A stretch of DNA of 64,000 nt from positions 248,001 through 312,000 of the forward strand of contig NZ_JAJTUT010000003.1 in assembly GCF_022399565.1 (NCBI RefSeq), in the 5' to 3' direction. Shown here piece after piece: positions 47,037 to 56,776 of this stretch (positions are counted from its first letter, which is position 1; each line of letters opens with the position of its first letter). This DNA comes from Flavobacterium algicola (lineage in GTDB: Bacteria > Bacteroidota > Bacteroidia > Flavobacteriales > Flavobacteriaceae). The position numbers and the translations under genes are program-made. The notes under the pieces were generated by a model, which ran no database searches, had not been told where the DNA came from, and saw nothing but the letters and a program-made list of their open reading frames with translations.

Positions 47037-47759
47037 TTACATTTTATGGATGATAAAAATAGTTGGACGTTTGTGTAAGTCAATCGTCTCTTTCTTCCAA
47101 GCTGCTATTTTTTTGGTCTTTATATATTCTGTAGGCAATGTAATATCTGCAGCAATACATAAGTGAGTTTCTGGATTCAATGTCTGAATCAAATCTTCAA
47201 GGAGCTTATTATTGCGATAAGGCGTTTCGATAAAAATTTGGGACTGATTCTTTTCAAAAGAGGTTCTTTCCAATAATTTGAAGCTGGCTTTCTTTTCATC
47301 TTTTTCGATAGGTAAATATCCGTGAAAAGTAAAACTTTGACCATTCATTCCAGAAGCCATCATAGCCAAAAGGATCGAAGAAGGGCCCACTAAAGGTATA
47401 ACTTGAATTCCTCTATCATGAGCGATCTTCACTATCACCGCTCCAGGATCTGCAACACCAGGACAGCCTGCCTCGCTCATTAAGCCCATGTTTTTGCCTT
47501 CTAGCAATGGTTTTATAAAATCCAAATGCTCCTTGGTTTCAGTATGTTTATTCAGTGCAAAAAGAACAAGTTCCGATTGTTTTTTATCAGGTTGTACTTG
47601 TTTAATAGATTTACGAGCTGTCTTTTCGTTTTCAACAATATAATAGTCAATTAATTCGATAGCTCTATTTATAGTTTGAGGTAGTACGTCCATTGGGTCA
47701 CATTCACCCATTGTTGTTGGAATTAAATAAAGTTTTCCTAGTGTATTATTGGCTGCCAT
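47037..47759 (-). CDS. RsmI-family (tetrapyrrole methylase fold) SAM-dependent methyltransferase
   Basis: 240-aa methyltransferase with the RsmI layout: LYLIPTTMGE, then EAGCPGVADPGAVIV (family block), VIPLVGPSSILLAMMASGMNGQSFTFHGYLP, IFIETPYRN and LCIAADITLPTEYI. RsmI 2'-O-methylates C1402 of 16S rRNA. The Bacteroidota form is shorter at the C-terminus than E. coli RsmI (about 286 aa), so identity of the target is likely but not certain. Confidence 0.82.
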   Translation of the reverse strand: MAANNTLGKLYLIPTTMGECDPMDVLPQTINRAIELIDYYIVENEKTARKSIKQVQPDKKQSELVLFALNKHTETKEHLDFIKPLLEGKNMGLMSEAGCPGVADPGAVIVKIAHDRGIQVIPLVGPSSILLAMMASGMNGQSFTFHGYLPIEKDEKKASFKLLERTSFEKNQSQIFIETPYRNNKLLEDLIQTLNPETHLCIAADITLPTEYIKTKKIAAWKKETIDLHKRPTIFIIHKM

Positions 47760-47899
47760 TACGCTTTTTGTTTTATCTGCAATTGAGTTACAAAGAACGT
47801 AATTTATACGTATAAATCAAGCGTAGAAGTAATAAAACAAAAGGATCTAGTAAAAATAATAATGCAGATTATTGCTGTAGAATCTTAGGACTGAAAAAT

Positions 47900-48367
47900 T
47901 TAAATGTGTTTTTCAATAAGTTTATTAGCAATGATAGTGCAAGCATCATCAAGCATTTTGTAAACCATTTCAAAACCATTTGCAGATCCATAATAAGGAT
48001 CGGGAACATCTACATTCTCATTAGGAAAAAGTTCATTCAAAATCATTTGAACTTTATTGGATTCTTCTGTGTTGTGAGAGAGTGCAAGGACATCTTTGTA
48101 ATTAGACTGATCCATAACGTAGATATAATCAAATTCTGCGAAATCATTTTTTGTAAAATGCCTGCCTTTTTGATTGGAAATATCTAGTTTGTTTTTTTTT
48201 GCAATGTCTATAGAACGCTTGTCAGGAGAATGTCCTACATGCCAAGAACCTGTTCCAGCCGAAGTAACGATAAATGTATTGGCTGGAAGTTTGGAAGCTA
48301 GTATACCTTCGGCAAGAGGGGAACGACAAATGTTACCCAAACAAACCATAAGAATTTTGATTGGCAT
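47900..48367 (-). CDS. Low-molecular-weight protein-tyrosine phosphatase
   Basis: 155-aa phosphatase with the CX5R loop CLGNICRS at the start (Cys9, Arg15) and the general acid in VPDPYYG. Other blocks are HFTKNDFAEFDYIYVMD and KNKLDISNQKGRHF. The length and motifs are complete. It lies eight bases downstream of dnaA on the same strand, so read-through from dnaA is likely. Targets may be protein phosphotyrosine in envelope polysaccharide systems, but no such genes are near. Confidence 0.93.
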   Translation of the reverse strand: MPIKILMVCLGNICRSPLAEGILASKLPANTFIVTSAGTGSWHVGHSPDKRSIDIAKKNKLDISNQKGRHFTKNDFAEFDYIYVMDQSNYKDVLALSHNTEESNKVQMILNELFPNENVDVPDPYYGSANGFEMVYKMLDDACTIIANKLIEKHI

Positions 48368-48375
48368 AGTGCTTT

Positions 48376-49803
48376 TTATAGCGTTAGTTTTTTATGAATA
48401 TCCTCTACGTATTTTTTGAATTGTTTGTCTGTAGAGACTAAGTTGTCTACTGTTTTACAAGCGTGCAGCACGGTAGCATGATCACGGTCTCCAATTTGAG
48501 AACCAATGTTTGCTAATGATGCTTTGGTAAATTTCTTTGCAAAGAACATGGCTAATTGTCTTGCTTGTACAACATGTCTTTTTCTTGTTTTAGATTGCAA
48601 TGTTTCTAAATCCAATTGAAAGTAATCCGACACTGTTTTCTGAATGTAATCGATAGAAATTTCTCGTTTCACATTTTTTACAAACTTTTCTACAACACTT
48701 TTTGCCAGATCAATTGTAACTTCTTTTTTGTTGAATGACGATTGTGCTATTAAGGAAATAATTGCACCCTCAAGTTCTCTTACATTTGATTTAATGTTAC
48801 GTGCTACATATTCAATGATATCGTCAGGCATTTCAACACCATCACGATACAATATATTTTTTAAGATCGAAATTCTAGTTTCGTAGTCCGGTTGGTGTAT
48901 CTCTGCAGACAATCCCCATTTGAAACGAGAAAGTAATCTTTGCTCAATATCTTGCATGTCAACAGGTGCTTTGTCTGAAGTCAAAATCACTTGTTTACCA
49001 TTTTGGTGTAAATAGTTGAATATATGAAAAAACACATCTTGAGTACCAGATTTTCCCGAAAGGAATTGTACATCATCGATGATCAAAACATCTATCAATT
49101 GATAGAAATGAATAAAATCATTTCTATTATTTTTCTTTACAGAATCTATATATTGTTGAGTGAAAATTTCAGCAGAAATATATAAAACTGTTTTCTCAGG
49201 ATACTTATCTTTAATTTCAACACCAATAGCATGTGCTAAATGTGTTTTACCCAAACCAACACCCCCAAAAATTAATAATGGATTAAATGAAGTTCCACCT
49301 GGTTTATTGGCAACAGCCATACCTGCAGAACGTGCTAATCTATTTGAATCTCCTTCTAGAAAATTATCAAAACTATAATTAGCATTCAACTGAGATTCGA
49401 TTTTTAAATTACGAATTCCAGGAATTACAAAAGGGTTTTTTAATTCAGGATTTAAATTTTTTAATGGAGCATCTACCTCTTGAGGTCTTAATGTCACTCT
49501 ATTGGCACTAGGCAACTGTTCTGTAAACGGTTGTTTATTACCATAAGTGTTCTCCATTTTAATTTTATAGAGTAACTTTGCGTTTTTTCCAAGTTCTTTT
49601 GTTAATGCCACTTTTAATAACTTTACATAGTGTTCTTCTAACCATTCGTAGAAAAACTTACTAGGTACTTGAATATATAGAGCATTGTCTGTAAGCTCAA
49701 CGGACTTGATTGGTTCAAACCAAGTTTTATAGGCTTGGTCCTGAATGTTGTCTTTAATAAAGGACAAACAATTTTCCCATACTGATTGAGCAGTTTTAGT
49801 CAT
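48376..49803 (-). CDS. dnaA: Chromosomal replication initiator DnaA
   Basis: 475-aa initiator. Domain I at the N-terminus (VWENCLSFIKDNI), a linker with a short divergent region, AAA+ domain with Walker A GGVGLGKTHLAHA and Walker B VLIIDDVQFLSG, arginine-containing sensor (LLSRFKWGL), and the C-terminal DNA-binding domain with IGDRDHATVLHACKTVD, the DnaA signature. The origin need not be adjacent in this phylum, and no cluster of DnaA boxes is seen on either side. Confidence 0.97.
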   Translation of the reverse strand: MTKTAQSVWENCLSFIKDNIQDQAYKTWFEPIKSVELTDNALYIQVPSKFFYEWLEEHYVKLLKVALTKELGKNAKLLYKIKMENTYGNKQPFTEQLPSANRVTLRPQEVDAPLKNLNPELKNPFVIPGIRNLKIESQLNANYSFDNFLEGDSNRLARSAGMAVANKPGGTSFNPLLIFGGVGLGKTHLAHAIGVEIKDKYPEKTVLYISAEIFTQQYIDSVKKNNRNDFIHFYQLIDVLIIDDVQFLSGKSGTQDVFFHIFNYLHQNGKQVILTSDKAPVDMQDIEQRLLSRFKWGLSAEIHQPDYETRISILKNILYRDGVEMPDDIIEYVARNIKSNVRELEGAIISLIAQSSFNKKEVTIDLAKSVVEKFVKNVKREISIDYIQKTVSDYFQLDLETLQSKTRKRHVVQARQLAMFFAKKFTKASLANIGSQIGDRDHATVLHACKTVDNLVSTDKQFKKYVEDIHKKLTL

Positions 49804-49945
49804 AAATTCTATCTAAATTATTTTATTTTGTGTTAAATTACTACTTGGAAAAGTAAGCGATTTTTAGTGGTTTTTTGGGTTAACAAATATGTGAACAAAT
49901 TTCTGTAAAAAAAAATATTTGGAGGTTGAATTTGTAGAAATATTG

Positions 49946-49975
49946 TTGTAAGTGAGTAAAAATTATCTAGTTTTG
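49946..49975 (+). promoter_or_regulatory. Bacteroidota promoter before the thioesterase gene
   Basis: TTG at 49946-49948, a 19-base spacer, TAGTTTTG at 49968-49975, 24 bases before the start codon. Confidence 0.6.
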
Positions 49976-49999
49976 GATAAAAAAATAGTATAAAAAAAT

Positions 50000-50407
50000 A
50001 TGAAAGAATTTGAATTTAAAGTGAGAGTGAGATACTCTGAAACAGACCAAATGGGAGTCGTTTATCATGGGAACTATGCACAGTATTTTGAGATGGGACG
50101 CGTGGAATGGCTAAGGAAAATGGGGGTTTCTTATAAAGTCATGGAGGAAAACGGTGTAATGTTACCAGTTGTTTCTTTAAGCACAAATTTTAAAAAACCT
50201 GCTCGTTATGATGATTTATTAACCGTCAAAACTATATTCAAAAGTCAGACGTCTGTGAAAATAGAATTTGATTATGAAATTTACAATGAAGAGATGGAGT
50301 TGTTAACAATTGGGAACTCAATTCTGGTTTTTGTAAACATGAAAACGGGGCGTCCGATGCTTCCTCCAGAGTATATTAAAGAATGTATATTAGGAATGGG
50401 TGAATGA
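50000..50407 (+). CDS. Acyl-CoA thioesterase of the YbgC/4-HBT family
   Basis: 135-aa hot-dog fold thioesterase. The active-site region is VRYSETDQMGVVYHGNYAQYFE with the catalytic Asp, followed by FEMGRVEWLRKMG. The C-terminus FVNMKTGRPMLPPEYI is typical. Relatives act on short-chain or 4-hydroxybenzoyl-CoA, some linked to the Tol-Pal system. It is divergent from dnaA and convergent with YigZ. Confidence 0.9.
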   Translation: MKEFEFKVRVRYSETDQMGVVYHGNYAQYFEMGRVEWLRKMGVSYKVMEENGVMLPVVSLSTNFKKPARYDDLLTVKTIFKSQTSVKIEFDYEIYNEEMELLTIGNSILVFVNMKTGRPMLPPEYIKECILGMGE

Positions 50408-50443
50408 GACATAATTTGCTAATTATTCTTTGCTAATTATGTC
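50408..50443. terminator. Weak hairpin between convergent thioesterase and YigZ genes
   Basis: GACATAATT pairs with AATTATGTC. The right arm is inside the end of the YigZ gene, and TTGCTAATTAT occurs twice within the loop region. There is no U-tract, so the terminator role is doubtful. Confidence 0.3.
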
Positions 50444-51055
50444 AATTTCGTATAAAGCTGTAAAAATGTCGAATATCATTTCGGCATTTTTTTTTCTTGT
50501 TTTTATTTCAATTTTTCCTGTTGGAAGATTAGTCTCTGCGTTGATCTCCATTTCTTGATTGACAATCTCTAATTTTTTCTCCTTGATAACTCGCATCGCT
50601 TTATTCATATTTTGGTAATCAAAAGATATAATGTAATGCAGGTCGATTGTTTTTTCTACAATTTCGCAGGAATCTAATGTAAGTTGCGCAGTTGTTTTGT
50701 AAGCAGCAATTAAACCTCCTACACCAAGTTTAATTCCTCCAAAAAACCGAACCACCAGAATGATCACATTTGTGAGTCCAAATGATTGAATTTGACCATA
50801 AATGGGAGCTCCTGCCGTATTACTTGGTTCTCCATCATCATTGGCTCTGTATTGCACTGTTTCTGTGCCTATTTGGTACGCGTAGCAAATGTGTCGCGCA
50901 TTGGGATGTATCTTTCGTAAATGTTCTATAATAGGCTTTACTTCCTCATCGTTAGTTATAGGGTAAGCATAGCCAAAGAATTTGCTGCTTTTCTCTTTAA
51001 AGAGTATTTCGCTAGAAGGTGCTGCAATCGTTTTATAGGTATCGATAGTCTCCAA
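50423..51055 (-). CDS. YigZ/IMPACT family protein
   Basis: 210-aa protein of the UPF0029/IMPACT family: KSSKFFGYAYPI, ARHICYAYQIG, DDGEPSNTAGAPIYGQI and VRFFGGIKLGVGGL, with a small C-terminal ferredoxin-like domain. Members are linked to translation regulation; the bacterial role is unclear. It starts only six bases from the HAD gene's stop, so the two are probably co-transcribed on the minus strand with ribD. Confidence 0.9.
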   Translation of the reverse strand: METIDTYKTIAAPSSEILFKEKSSKFFGYAYPITNDEEVKPIIEHLRKIHPNARHICYAYQIGTETVQYRANDDGEPSNTAGAPIYGQIQSFGLTNVIILVVRFFGGIKLGVGGLIAAYKTTAQLTLDSCEIVEKTIDLHYIISFDYQNMNKAMRVIKEKKLEIVNQEMEINAETNLPTGKIEIKTRKKNAEMIFDIFTALYEIDIISKE

Positions 51056-51061
51056 TAATGA

Positions 51062-51664
51062 TTATATTATTTTCTTCTCAAACAATTCAACAACATCTTC
51101 CTTACCCACCTGCAGGTTCCATACATGAATGCCCAATGTGGCAGCAGCATCCGTATTTTCCTTTTTATCGTCTACAAATAATGTTTTGTGTGCTTCTAAG
51201 CTGTGATTGTTTAGCACATGCTCATAAATTGCCACATCTGGTTTGCGCATTCCCATTTCAAAAGAAAAATAAACATGCTCAAAACAGTGATAGAAATCAT
51301 TATAAAAACTCTCACCTACTTTTTTCTGAAATCGTGCAATATGTATGGCGTCTGTATTGCTAAGAAGAAACAAACGGTATTTTTGCGAGAGCATTTGTAA
51401 AAACTCCAATCGATATAATGGAAAATCGGCCAATATTGCATTCCAAGTCTTTTTGATCTCCGAGATACTAGCGTCTTGGCAATGTTTTTGAATACCATTT
51501 AAAAAATCGTCTTCCGAAATTTTACCCATTTCAAATTGTTGGTTCAATTGGTCTAGGTCTTCATTCCATTCAGAAGCGCCAAGTTTTTTTAATCCGTCAA
51601 AAGTTGCAGGTTTGTCGAGATTGATGAAAACATCACCAAAATCAAATATAATTGATTCTATCAT
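51062..51664 (-). CDS. HAD family phosphatase
   Basis: 200-aa HAD hydrolase of the YihX-like group. Motif I is FDFGDVFINLD, motif II is FLLSNTDA, motif III is near EMGMRKPDVAIYEHV and motif IV is LFVDDKKENTDAAATLG. These phosphatases act on sugar phosphates or FMN-like compounds. Its start overlaps the ribD stop by four bases (ATGA), so translation is coupled. HAD enzymes serve as the missing phosphatase of riboflavin synthesis in several bacteria, which makes this position suggestive. Confidence 0.88.
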   Translation of the reverse strand: MIESIIFDFGDVFINLDKPATFDGLKKLGASEWNEDLDQLNQQFEMGKISEDDFLNGIQKHCQDASISEIKKTWNAILADFPLYRLEFLQMLSQKYRLFLLSNTDAIHIARFQKKVGESFYNDFYHCFEHVYFSFEMGMRKPDVAIYEHVLNNHSLEAHKTLFVDDKKENTDAAATLGIHVWNLQVGKEDVVELFEKKII

Positions 51665-52701
51665 TTTTTATAAGTTTTAAGTTCGTCTTGACCAATTTTT
51701 AAATGATCAAAAAACGAGTAGTTAGTTAGTATAGGTGCAGGTTTACCGTTTTCGAAATTTACAGTGCCCTTAAACACAAAGGCTTCATCCCAAAGATCAA
51801 ATTCAATAAATGATTGTAAAATATGTCGGCCTCCTTCAATAATAACCGACTGAATTTGAAATTTATACAGCACTTTCATGATTTGAGAAGGCAATTCTTT
51901 TTCGAAGTCGATACACTCAAAGATACAATTTTCTGTGTTTTGATTGGTTAACGACTCGCAAATTACGATGGTTTTAATGCTGTTATCAAAGAGGTTGCTG
52001 TTTTTGGGAATACGATTCTTTCGATCTAGAACAACACGTATTGGGTTTTTACCTGTCCAGTCTCTCACATCGAGTTTAGGATTATCATCAATAGCGGTTT
52101 GAGTTCCTATAAGAATTGATTGTTCCTCACTGCGCCATTTGTGAACCAGTTGCCTCGTATATTGAGACGTAATCCATACCGGTTTCTGTTCGTTTTTCGT
52201 TAGAGGTGCTATAAATCCATTCTGGGTTTCTGCCCATTTTAAAATTATATAAGGTCTTTTCTTTCGATGAAAGGTAAAAAAACGCTTATTGAGCTCGTTA
52301 CACTTCTCTTCCAATACGCCAACGGTAACATTTACTCCCGCATCAATTAATTTTTTTATTCCACTACCAGCAACTTGGCTGTTTGGGTCAATCGTACCAA
52401 TTACAACATTTGGAATTTTGTTTGCGATTATTAGGTCGCAACAAGGGGGTGTTTTACCGAAATGACTGCAAGGTTCTAGGCTCACATAAATCGTTGCTTG
52501 GGCAAGGAGTGATTTATCTTTAACCGATTGCACTGCATTGACTTCTGCATGGCCTTCACCTGCTTTTCTATGCCAACCTTCGCCAATAATGGAGTCGTTA
52601 TAAACAATAACGCTTCCTACCATAGGATTTGGATAAGTTGTTCCTCGTCCATTTTCTGCTAGGTCAATGCAACGTTGTATGTATTTTTCATTGGTGTTCA
52701 T
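51661..52701 (-). CDS. ribD: Bifunctional riboflavin deaminase/reductase RibD
   Basis: 346-aa two-domain enzyme for the second and third steps of riboflavin synthesis. The deaminase domain has the zinc sites HAEVNAV and PCSHFGKTPPC. The reductase domain starts near RPYIILKWAETQNG and includes LIGTQTAIDDNPKLDVR and VIIEGGRHIL. A TATTTTTG box (52706-52713) ends five bases before the ATG, so the mRNA may be nearly leaderless. It overlaps the HAD phosphatase by four bases. Confidence 0.94.
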   Translation of the reverse strand: MNTNEKYIQRCIDLAENGRGTTYPNPMVGSVIVYNDSIIGEGWHRKAGEGHAEVNAVQSVKDKSLLAQATIYVSLEPCSHFGKTPPCCDLIIANKIPNVVIGTIDPNSQVAGSGIKKLIDAGVNVTVGVLEEKCNELNKRFFTFHRKKRPYIILKWAETQNGFIAPLTKNEQKPVWITSQYTRQLVHKWRSEEQSILIGTQTAIDDNPKLDVRDWTGKNPIRVVLDRKNRIPKNSNLFDNSIKTIVICESLTNQNTENCIFECIDFEKELPSQIMKVLYKFQIQSVIIEGGRHILQSFIEFDLWDEAFVFKGTVNFENGKPAPILTNYSFFDHLKIGQDELKTYKK

Positions 52702-52705
52702 TAGA

Positions 52706-52713
52706 CAAAAATA
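52706..52713 (-). promoter_or_regulatory. -7 box immediately before ribD
   Basis: TATTTTTG on the minus strand, five bases from the ATG. If real, the transcript would start at or very close to the start codon. There is no TTG at the -33 position. Confidence 0.35.
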
Positions 52714-52815
52714 CTATTTTGGATTTTAGTTTTAATGTTAAAACTAAAAATTGCCAAGAACTATTGTTACTTTTGTGCAACATTTGCTGCTTAATTTTGA
52801 GTTTAGAATCCTATT

Positions 52816-53670
52816 ATGAATATTAGAAACTACCGTGCCCAATTTATTGAAAAATTAACTCCACGTTATGGAGATGACGAAGCGGAGAGTTTTTTCTATT
52901 TAATTTTAGAAAACAAAAGACAATTAAAGCGCGTAGATTTAGCCCTACAACCAGAATTGAAGTTTTCGGAAGCTGAAGTTTTGGTGTGGAACCATTTACA
53001 GCAACAGCTAGATCTAGAAATTCCCATTCAATATTTACTTGGCACAACTCATTTTTTTGGCTTGGATTTTATTGTGAACGAAAATGTTCTGATACCGAGA
53101 CCAGAGACAGAAGAATTAGTAGACTGGATCATTCACCGCCAGCAAACAAAAGAAAATAGCTCGACGATTAAAATTCTGGATATCGGTACGGGATCGGGTT
53201 GTATAGCAATTTCATTAGCCAAAAACCTACCAGATGCTATGGTATTCGCTTTAGATGTATCTGCAAATGCTTTGCTAACGGCTAAGGAAAATGCTTTAAA
53301 CAACAAAGTATCCATAACTTTCTTAGAGCAAAATATATTAGAGGTAGATGACTTAATGCAGGACTTCGATATAATTGTTTCCAATCCTCCTTATGTTCGA
53401 AATTTAGAAAAAGAAGAAATCAAAAATAATGTTTTGAAGAACGAGCCGCATTTGGCACTTTTTGTAGCCGATGACAATGCGTTGGTTTTTTATTCTAAAA
53501 TAGCGTTACTGGCCAAAAATCATTTAAAACCAAATGGTCAATTATTCTTTGAAATCAATCAGTATCTAGGAAAGGAAATGAAAGAACTGCTTCGAGGACT
53601 CGATTTTAAAAATATTGAGCTTCGCAAAGACATATACGGAAACGACAGAATGACTCGTGCCGAAGTTTAA
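52816..53670 (+). CDS. prmC: Peptide chain release factor N5-glutamine methyltransferase PrmC
   Basis: 284-aa methyltransferase that modifies the GGQ glutamine of release factors. The N-terminal helical domain is followed by the SAM motif ILDIGTGSGCIAISLA and the catalytic NPPY in IVSNPPYVRN. PIQYLLGTTHFFGLDF and VLIPRPETEELVDWI are typical of PrmC. It is divergent from ribD and has a TACTTTTG box at 52768-52775. The following gene is on the other strand with a 14-base gap. Confidence 0.94.
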   Translation: MNIRNYRAQFIEKLTPRYGDDEAESFFYLILENKRQLKRVDLALQPELKFSEAEVLVWNHLQQQLDLEIPIQYLLGTTHFFGLDFIVNENVLIPRPETEELVDWIIHRQQTKENSSTIKILDIGTGSGCIAISLAKNLPDAMVFALDVSANALLTAKENALNNKVSITFLEQNILEVDDLMQDFDIIVSNPPYVRNLEKEEIKNNVLKNEPHLALFVADDNALVFYSKIALLAKNHLKPNGQLFFEINQYLGKEMKELLRGLDFKNIELRKDIYGNDRMTRAEV

Positions 53671-53684
53671 ACAATAATCAGCGA

Positions 53685-54926
53685 TTACTCATAACGCAAA
53701 GCTTCAATTGGGTCAAGTGTAGCTGCTTTAATAGCGGGATACAATCCCGAAATAATGGCAACAATAAAACTAGTCATGAAGGCTGCAAAAATAGCCAACC
53801 ACGGAATTACAAAATCAAATTGCATTGCGGTTGCAATTCCAAAACCAATTAATATTCCAAGTATAATTCCAATTAATCCTCCCAATTGTCCAATCAATAG
53901 AGTTTCTATAAAAAACTGAATGGCAACTGTAGATTTTTTTGCTCCCAATGCCTTACGCACACCAATTTCCCGAGTACGTTCGGTAACCGAAACAATCATA
54001 ATATTCATCAAAGCAATCGAAGAACCAAGAATTGTTATCACTCCAATTCCCCAAGAAGCTAGTCCCAAGTATTTGGTGATTCCGAGGATTTTGTTTATCA
54101 AATCATCAGAACGCACAATTCCGAAATTATTTTCTTTCACAGGGCTAAGACCTCTTATATTACGCATCGTAATAATAGCATCATCAATAGCTTCATTCAG
54201 TAATTCGCTCTTTTGAGTTAAAATACTCACACTATAATTAATGTTGGGTGCCGTAAATAACGAGCGCGCTAATTGAATAGGAATTAAAACTCTTAAATCT
54301 TGGTTATTTCCAAAGGTGGCTCCCTTTTCTTTAAGCACTCCAACCACTTTAAAACGAGCACCGCGAATAGAGATTGTCTTTCCGATCGGGTTTACATTTT
54401 TCAACAATCCTTTCTCGATATCAGATCCTATAATACAAGAATAGGTATTATTACTAATGTCAAAATTGGTAAAGTTGCGGCCCGTACTAGTCTCGAGTCC
54501 AGAGTTGACCATAAAGTAATCATCTACACCCATGACGGTGATCTCTGGATCTGTTTTTTCTGTTTCAAATTTAATTTCAGCAGTACTCGTTGCTTTAAAA
54601 GAGAGCGACGTTTCGCTTAGTGGGAACTGGTATTTATTTTGAAAAGCTACAGCTTCAGGATAAGAAATAACAGGATTTATGATTTTCTGCGTTTCACCAC
54701 GGCGATTGCGTAAATCATTTTCATATTGTTTAACCGAAAAAGTATTAGCACCCATTGACGAAAAATCGGTAGCAATAGTATTTTCAAGTGCTGATACCAC
54801 TGTTAGAATCCCTACCAAAGCTGTAATTCCGATAGCGATAATAATGACCGTCAAAATGGTTCGCAAAATCTGTGTTCGTATAGAACCCATCGCAATCCGT
54901 ACATTTTCTCTAAATAAATGAAGCAT
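53685..54926 (-). CDS. ABC transporter permease, MacB/FtsX type
   Basis: Permease of the MacB family with an N-terminal membrane helix ([21 protein letters not shown]), a periplasmic MacB core (about 45-245) and three C-terminal membrane helices ending in [13 protein letters not shown], a family hallmark. The frame extends upstream to a TTG at 54965, but a TATATTTG box (54963-54970) covers that codon, so transcription would begin after it. The ATG at 54926 gives the usual N-terminus [17 protein letters not shown]. The ATPase partner is not adjacent. Confidence 0.88.
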   Translation of the reverse strand: MLHLFRENVRIAMGSIRTQILRTILTVIIIAIGITALVGILTVVSALENTIATDFSSMGANTFSVKQYENDLRNRRGETQKIINPVISYPEAVAFQNKYQFPLSETSLSFKATSTAEIKFETEKTDPEITVMGVDDYFMVNSGLETSTGRNFTNFDISNNTYSCIIGSDIEKGLLKNVNPIGKTISIRGARFKVVGVLKEKGATFGNNQDLRVLIPIQLARSLFTAPNINYSVSILTQKSELLNEAIDDAIITMRNIRGLSPVKENNFGIVRSDDLINKILGITKYLGLASWGIGVITILGSSIALMNIMIVSVTERTREIGVRKALGAKKSTVAIQFFIETLLIGQLGGLIGIILGILIGFGIATAMQFDFVIPWLAIFAAFMTSFIVAIISGLYPAIKAATLDPIEALRYE

Positions 54927-54962
54927 GCTAAAATATTTTGGTACTAATTTACACATTTTGAA

Positions 54963-54970
54963 CAAATATA
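54963..54970 (-). promoter_or_regulatory. -7 box for the MacB-type permease gene
   Basis: TATATTTG on the minus strand, 36 bases before the chosen ATG. It decides the start: the upstream TTG codon lies inside this box. Confidence 0.5.
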
Positions 54971-55344
54971 AAGGCAGTCTTTATTATTTGTAGCTATTTC
55001 CAGCTATCTGTTGCAATGATTTCTCCAAACACTTTATTTTCAATGCTCAAAAGGAGCTTCCATTGGTCGCTCTTTTGAGCAAGAAAACAATTGCGTTTAT
55101 TCGTGCATCATTTTCACTTCTATCTGGGCTAGAACTTTGCATACATAATAAGACATCATGATTTTTATAAGAGTATTATATTTAATTGGTAACCTTAAAT
55201 GATTTCAAACTTTACAATAGGATAAGATTTTAAATTAAGGGTATGTTTAAAAAACGATAATAAATAAACAGATTTATTTTAAAAATAAGATATTTGCAAA
55301 GATTTGGATTCAAAACCAAAATCTCAAATATTTAAACAATTACA
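54966..55344. other. Intergenic region between divergent permease and hisS genes
   Basis: No gene is visible. It contains the permease -7 box, the intergenic repeat copy A (55001-55131) with a strong hairpin, and AT-rich sequence before hisS. GATATTTG at 55289-55296 is one base off the TAnnTTTG box. Confidence 0.5.
55001..55131. repeat. Intergenic repeat, copy A, with strong hairpin
   Basis: Begins CAGCTATCTGTTGC and ends CACTTCTATCTGGGCTA. Between them TGCTCAAAAGGAGC (55044-55057) pairs with GCTCTTTTGAGCA (55069-55081) around an 11-base loop. The ends resemble copy B at 41499-41556. Confidence 0.4.
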
Positions 55345-56715
55345 ATGGCATCAAAACCAAGTATTCCTAAAGGAACAAGAGACTTCTCACCAGCCGAGGT
55401 GGCAAAAAGACAATACATTATTCAAACTATCAAAAATAATTTTGAAAAATTTGGTTTCGCACCTATAGAAACACCTTCTTTTGAAAATTCGGATACCCTA
55501 ATGGGAAAGTACGGGGAGGAGGGAGATCGCTTGATTTTCAAAATATTAAATTCAGGAGATTATTTGACAAAAGCAAATGCTGCATATCTTGAGGCAAAAG
55601 ACAGTACAAAGTTAACAGCGAGTATTTCTGAGAAAGCGTTGCGTTACGATTTGACCGTACCGTTTGCGCGTTATGTAGTGCAACATCAAAACGAAATTGA
55701 ATTCCCTTTCAAAAGATATCAAATACAACCAGTTTGGCGTGCCGATCGACCGCAAAAAGGACGTTTTAGAGAATTTTTTCAGTGTGATGCAGATGTTGTA
55801 GGCTCTAAATCTTTGTGGCAAGAAGTAGAATTGGTACAATTATATGATGCCGTTTTTACCGATTTGGGTTTAGCAGGAGCTACCGTAAAAATAAACAATC
55901 GTAAAATTCTATCTGGGATCGCAGAGGTAATCGGAGCTTCAGATAAATTAATCGATTTTACAGTAGCTTTGGATAAATTGGATAAAATAGGCGAAGATGG
56001 AGTTAAGAAGGAAATGATAGAAAAAGGAATTTCTGAAGAAGCCATCATAAAAGTTCAACCGTTATTTAATTTCACAGGAAGCATCACTGAAAAGCTTGAA
56101 AAGCTGTCTGAGCTTTTAGCAGATTCAGAAGAAGGTTTAAAGGGAGTAGCAGAATTACGTTTTATATGTGATAATGTATCAAATTTAGGGCTGTCGACCG
56201 CTATTTTAGACTTGGACGTAACTTTGGCTAGAGGGTTGAATTATTACACTGGAGCTATTTTTGAAGTTGCTGCACCAAAAGGTGTTGCAATGGGATCGAT
56301 AGGTGGGGGAGGTCGTTATGACGATTTGACTGGTATTTTTGGATTAAAAAATATGAGTGGAGTTGGAATTTCTTTTGGACTAGATCGAATCTATTTGGTG
56401 GTCGAAGAATTAAACTTGTTTCCGCAAACAGTAACTGTTTCTACAAAGGCTTTGTTTATTAATTATGGTGAGAAAGAAGCTTTATTTGCTATGACTGCAA
56501 TCAAACAATTGAGAGCTGCAGGAATTAAAGTCGAACTCTATCCAGATAATGCCAAAGTTGGAAAACAATTTCAACATGCCGACAAACGATCTATACCTTA
56601 CGCTGTAATTCTAGGAGAAGATGAGATGAATCAAGGAAAATATGCATTGAAGGATTTAGCCACAGGAGAACAAAATATAGTGGACTTAGCGGGTTTGAAA
56701 AATGCCTTACTATAG
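55345..56715 (+). CDS. hisS: Histidyl-tRNA synthetase
   Basis: 456-aa class II synthetase charging tRNA-His. Visible motifs: PKGTRDFSP at the start, motif 2 region [14 protein letters not shown], the histidine loop [14 protein letters not shown], motif 3 [13 protein letters not shown], and a C-terminal anticodon-binding domain ([29 protein letters not shown]). A strong terminator follows. Confidence 0.97.
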   Translation: MASKPSIPKGTRDFSPAEVAKRQYIIQTIKNNFEKFGFAPIETPSFENSDTLMGKYGEEGDRLIFKILNSGDYLTKANAAYLEAKDSTKLTASISEKALRYDLTVPFARYVVQHQNEIEFPFKRYQIQPVWRADRPQKGRFREFFQCDADVVGSKSLWQEVELVQLYDAVFTDLGLAGATVKINNRKILSGIAEVIGASDKLIDFTVALDKLDKIGEDGVKKEMIEKGISEEAIIKVQPLFNFTGSITEKLEKLSELLADSEEGLKGVAELRFICDNVSNLGLSTAILDLDVTLARGLNYYTGAIFEVAAPKGVAMGSIGGGGRYDDLTGIFGLKNMSGVGISFGLDRIYLVVEELNLFPQTVTVSTKALFINYGEKEALFAMTAIKQLRAAGIKVELYPDNAKVGKQFQHADKRSIPYAVILGEDEMNQGKYALKDLATGEQNIVDLAGLKNALL

Positions 56716-56740
56716 CAGTAGAGCAACAATCAGAACCCAT

Positions 56741-56776
56741 AAAAAAAGCTTTGTTTTATAAAACAAAGCTTTTTTT
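56741..56776. terminator. Terminator after hisS
   Basis: AAAAAAAGCTTTGTTTTA followed directly by its reverse complement; an A-run before and T-run after make it usable in both directions. Confidence 0.85.

Noticed and set aside
49804-49999. Replication origin next to dnaA
   Set aside because: Only one weak DnaA-box-like word (TTATCCAAAA on the minus strand) was seen, with no cluster and no AT-rich repeat array.
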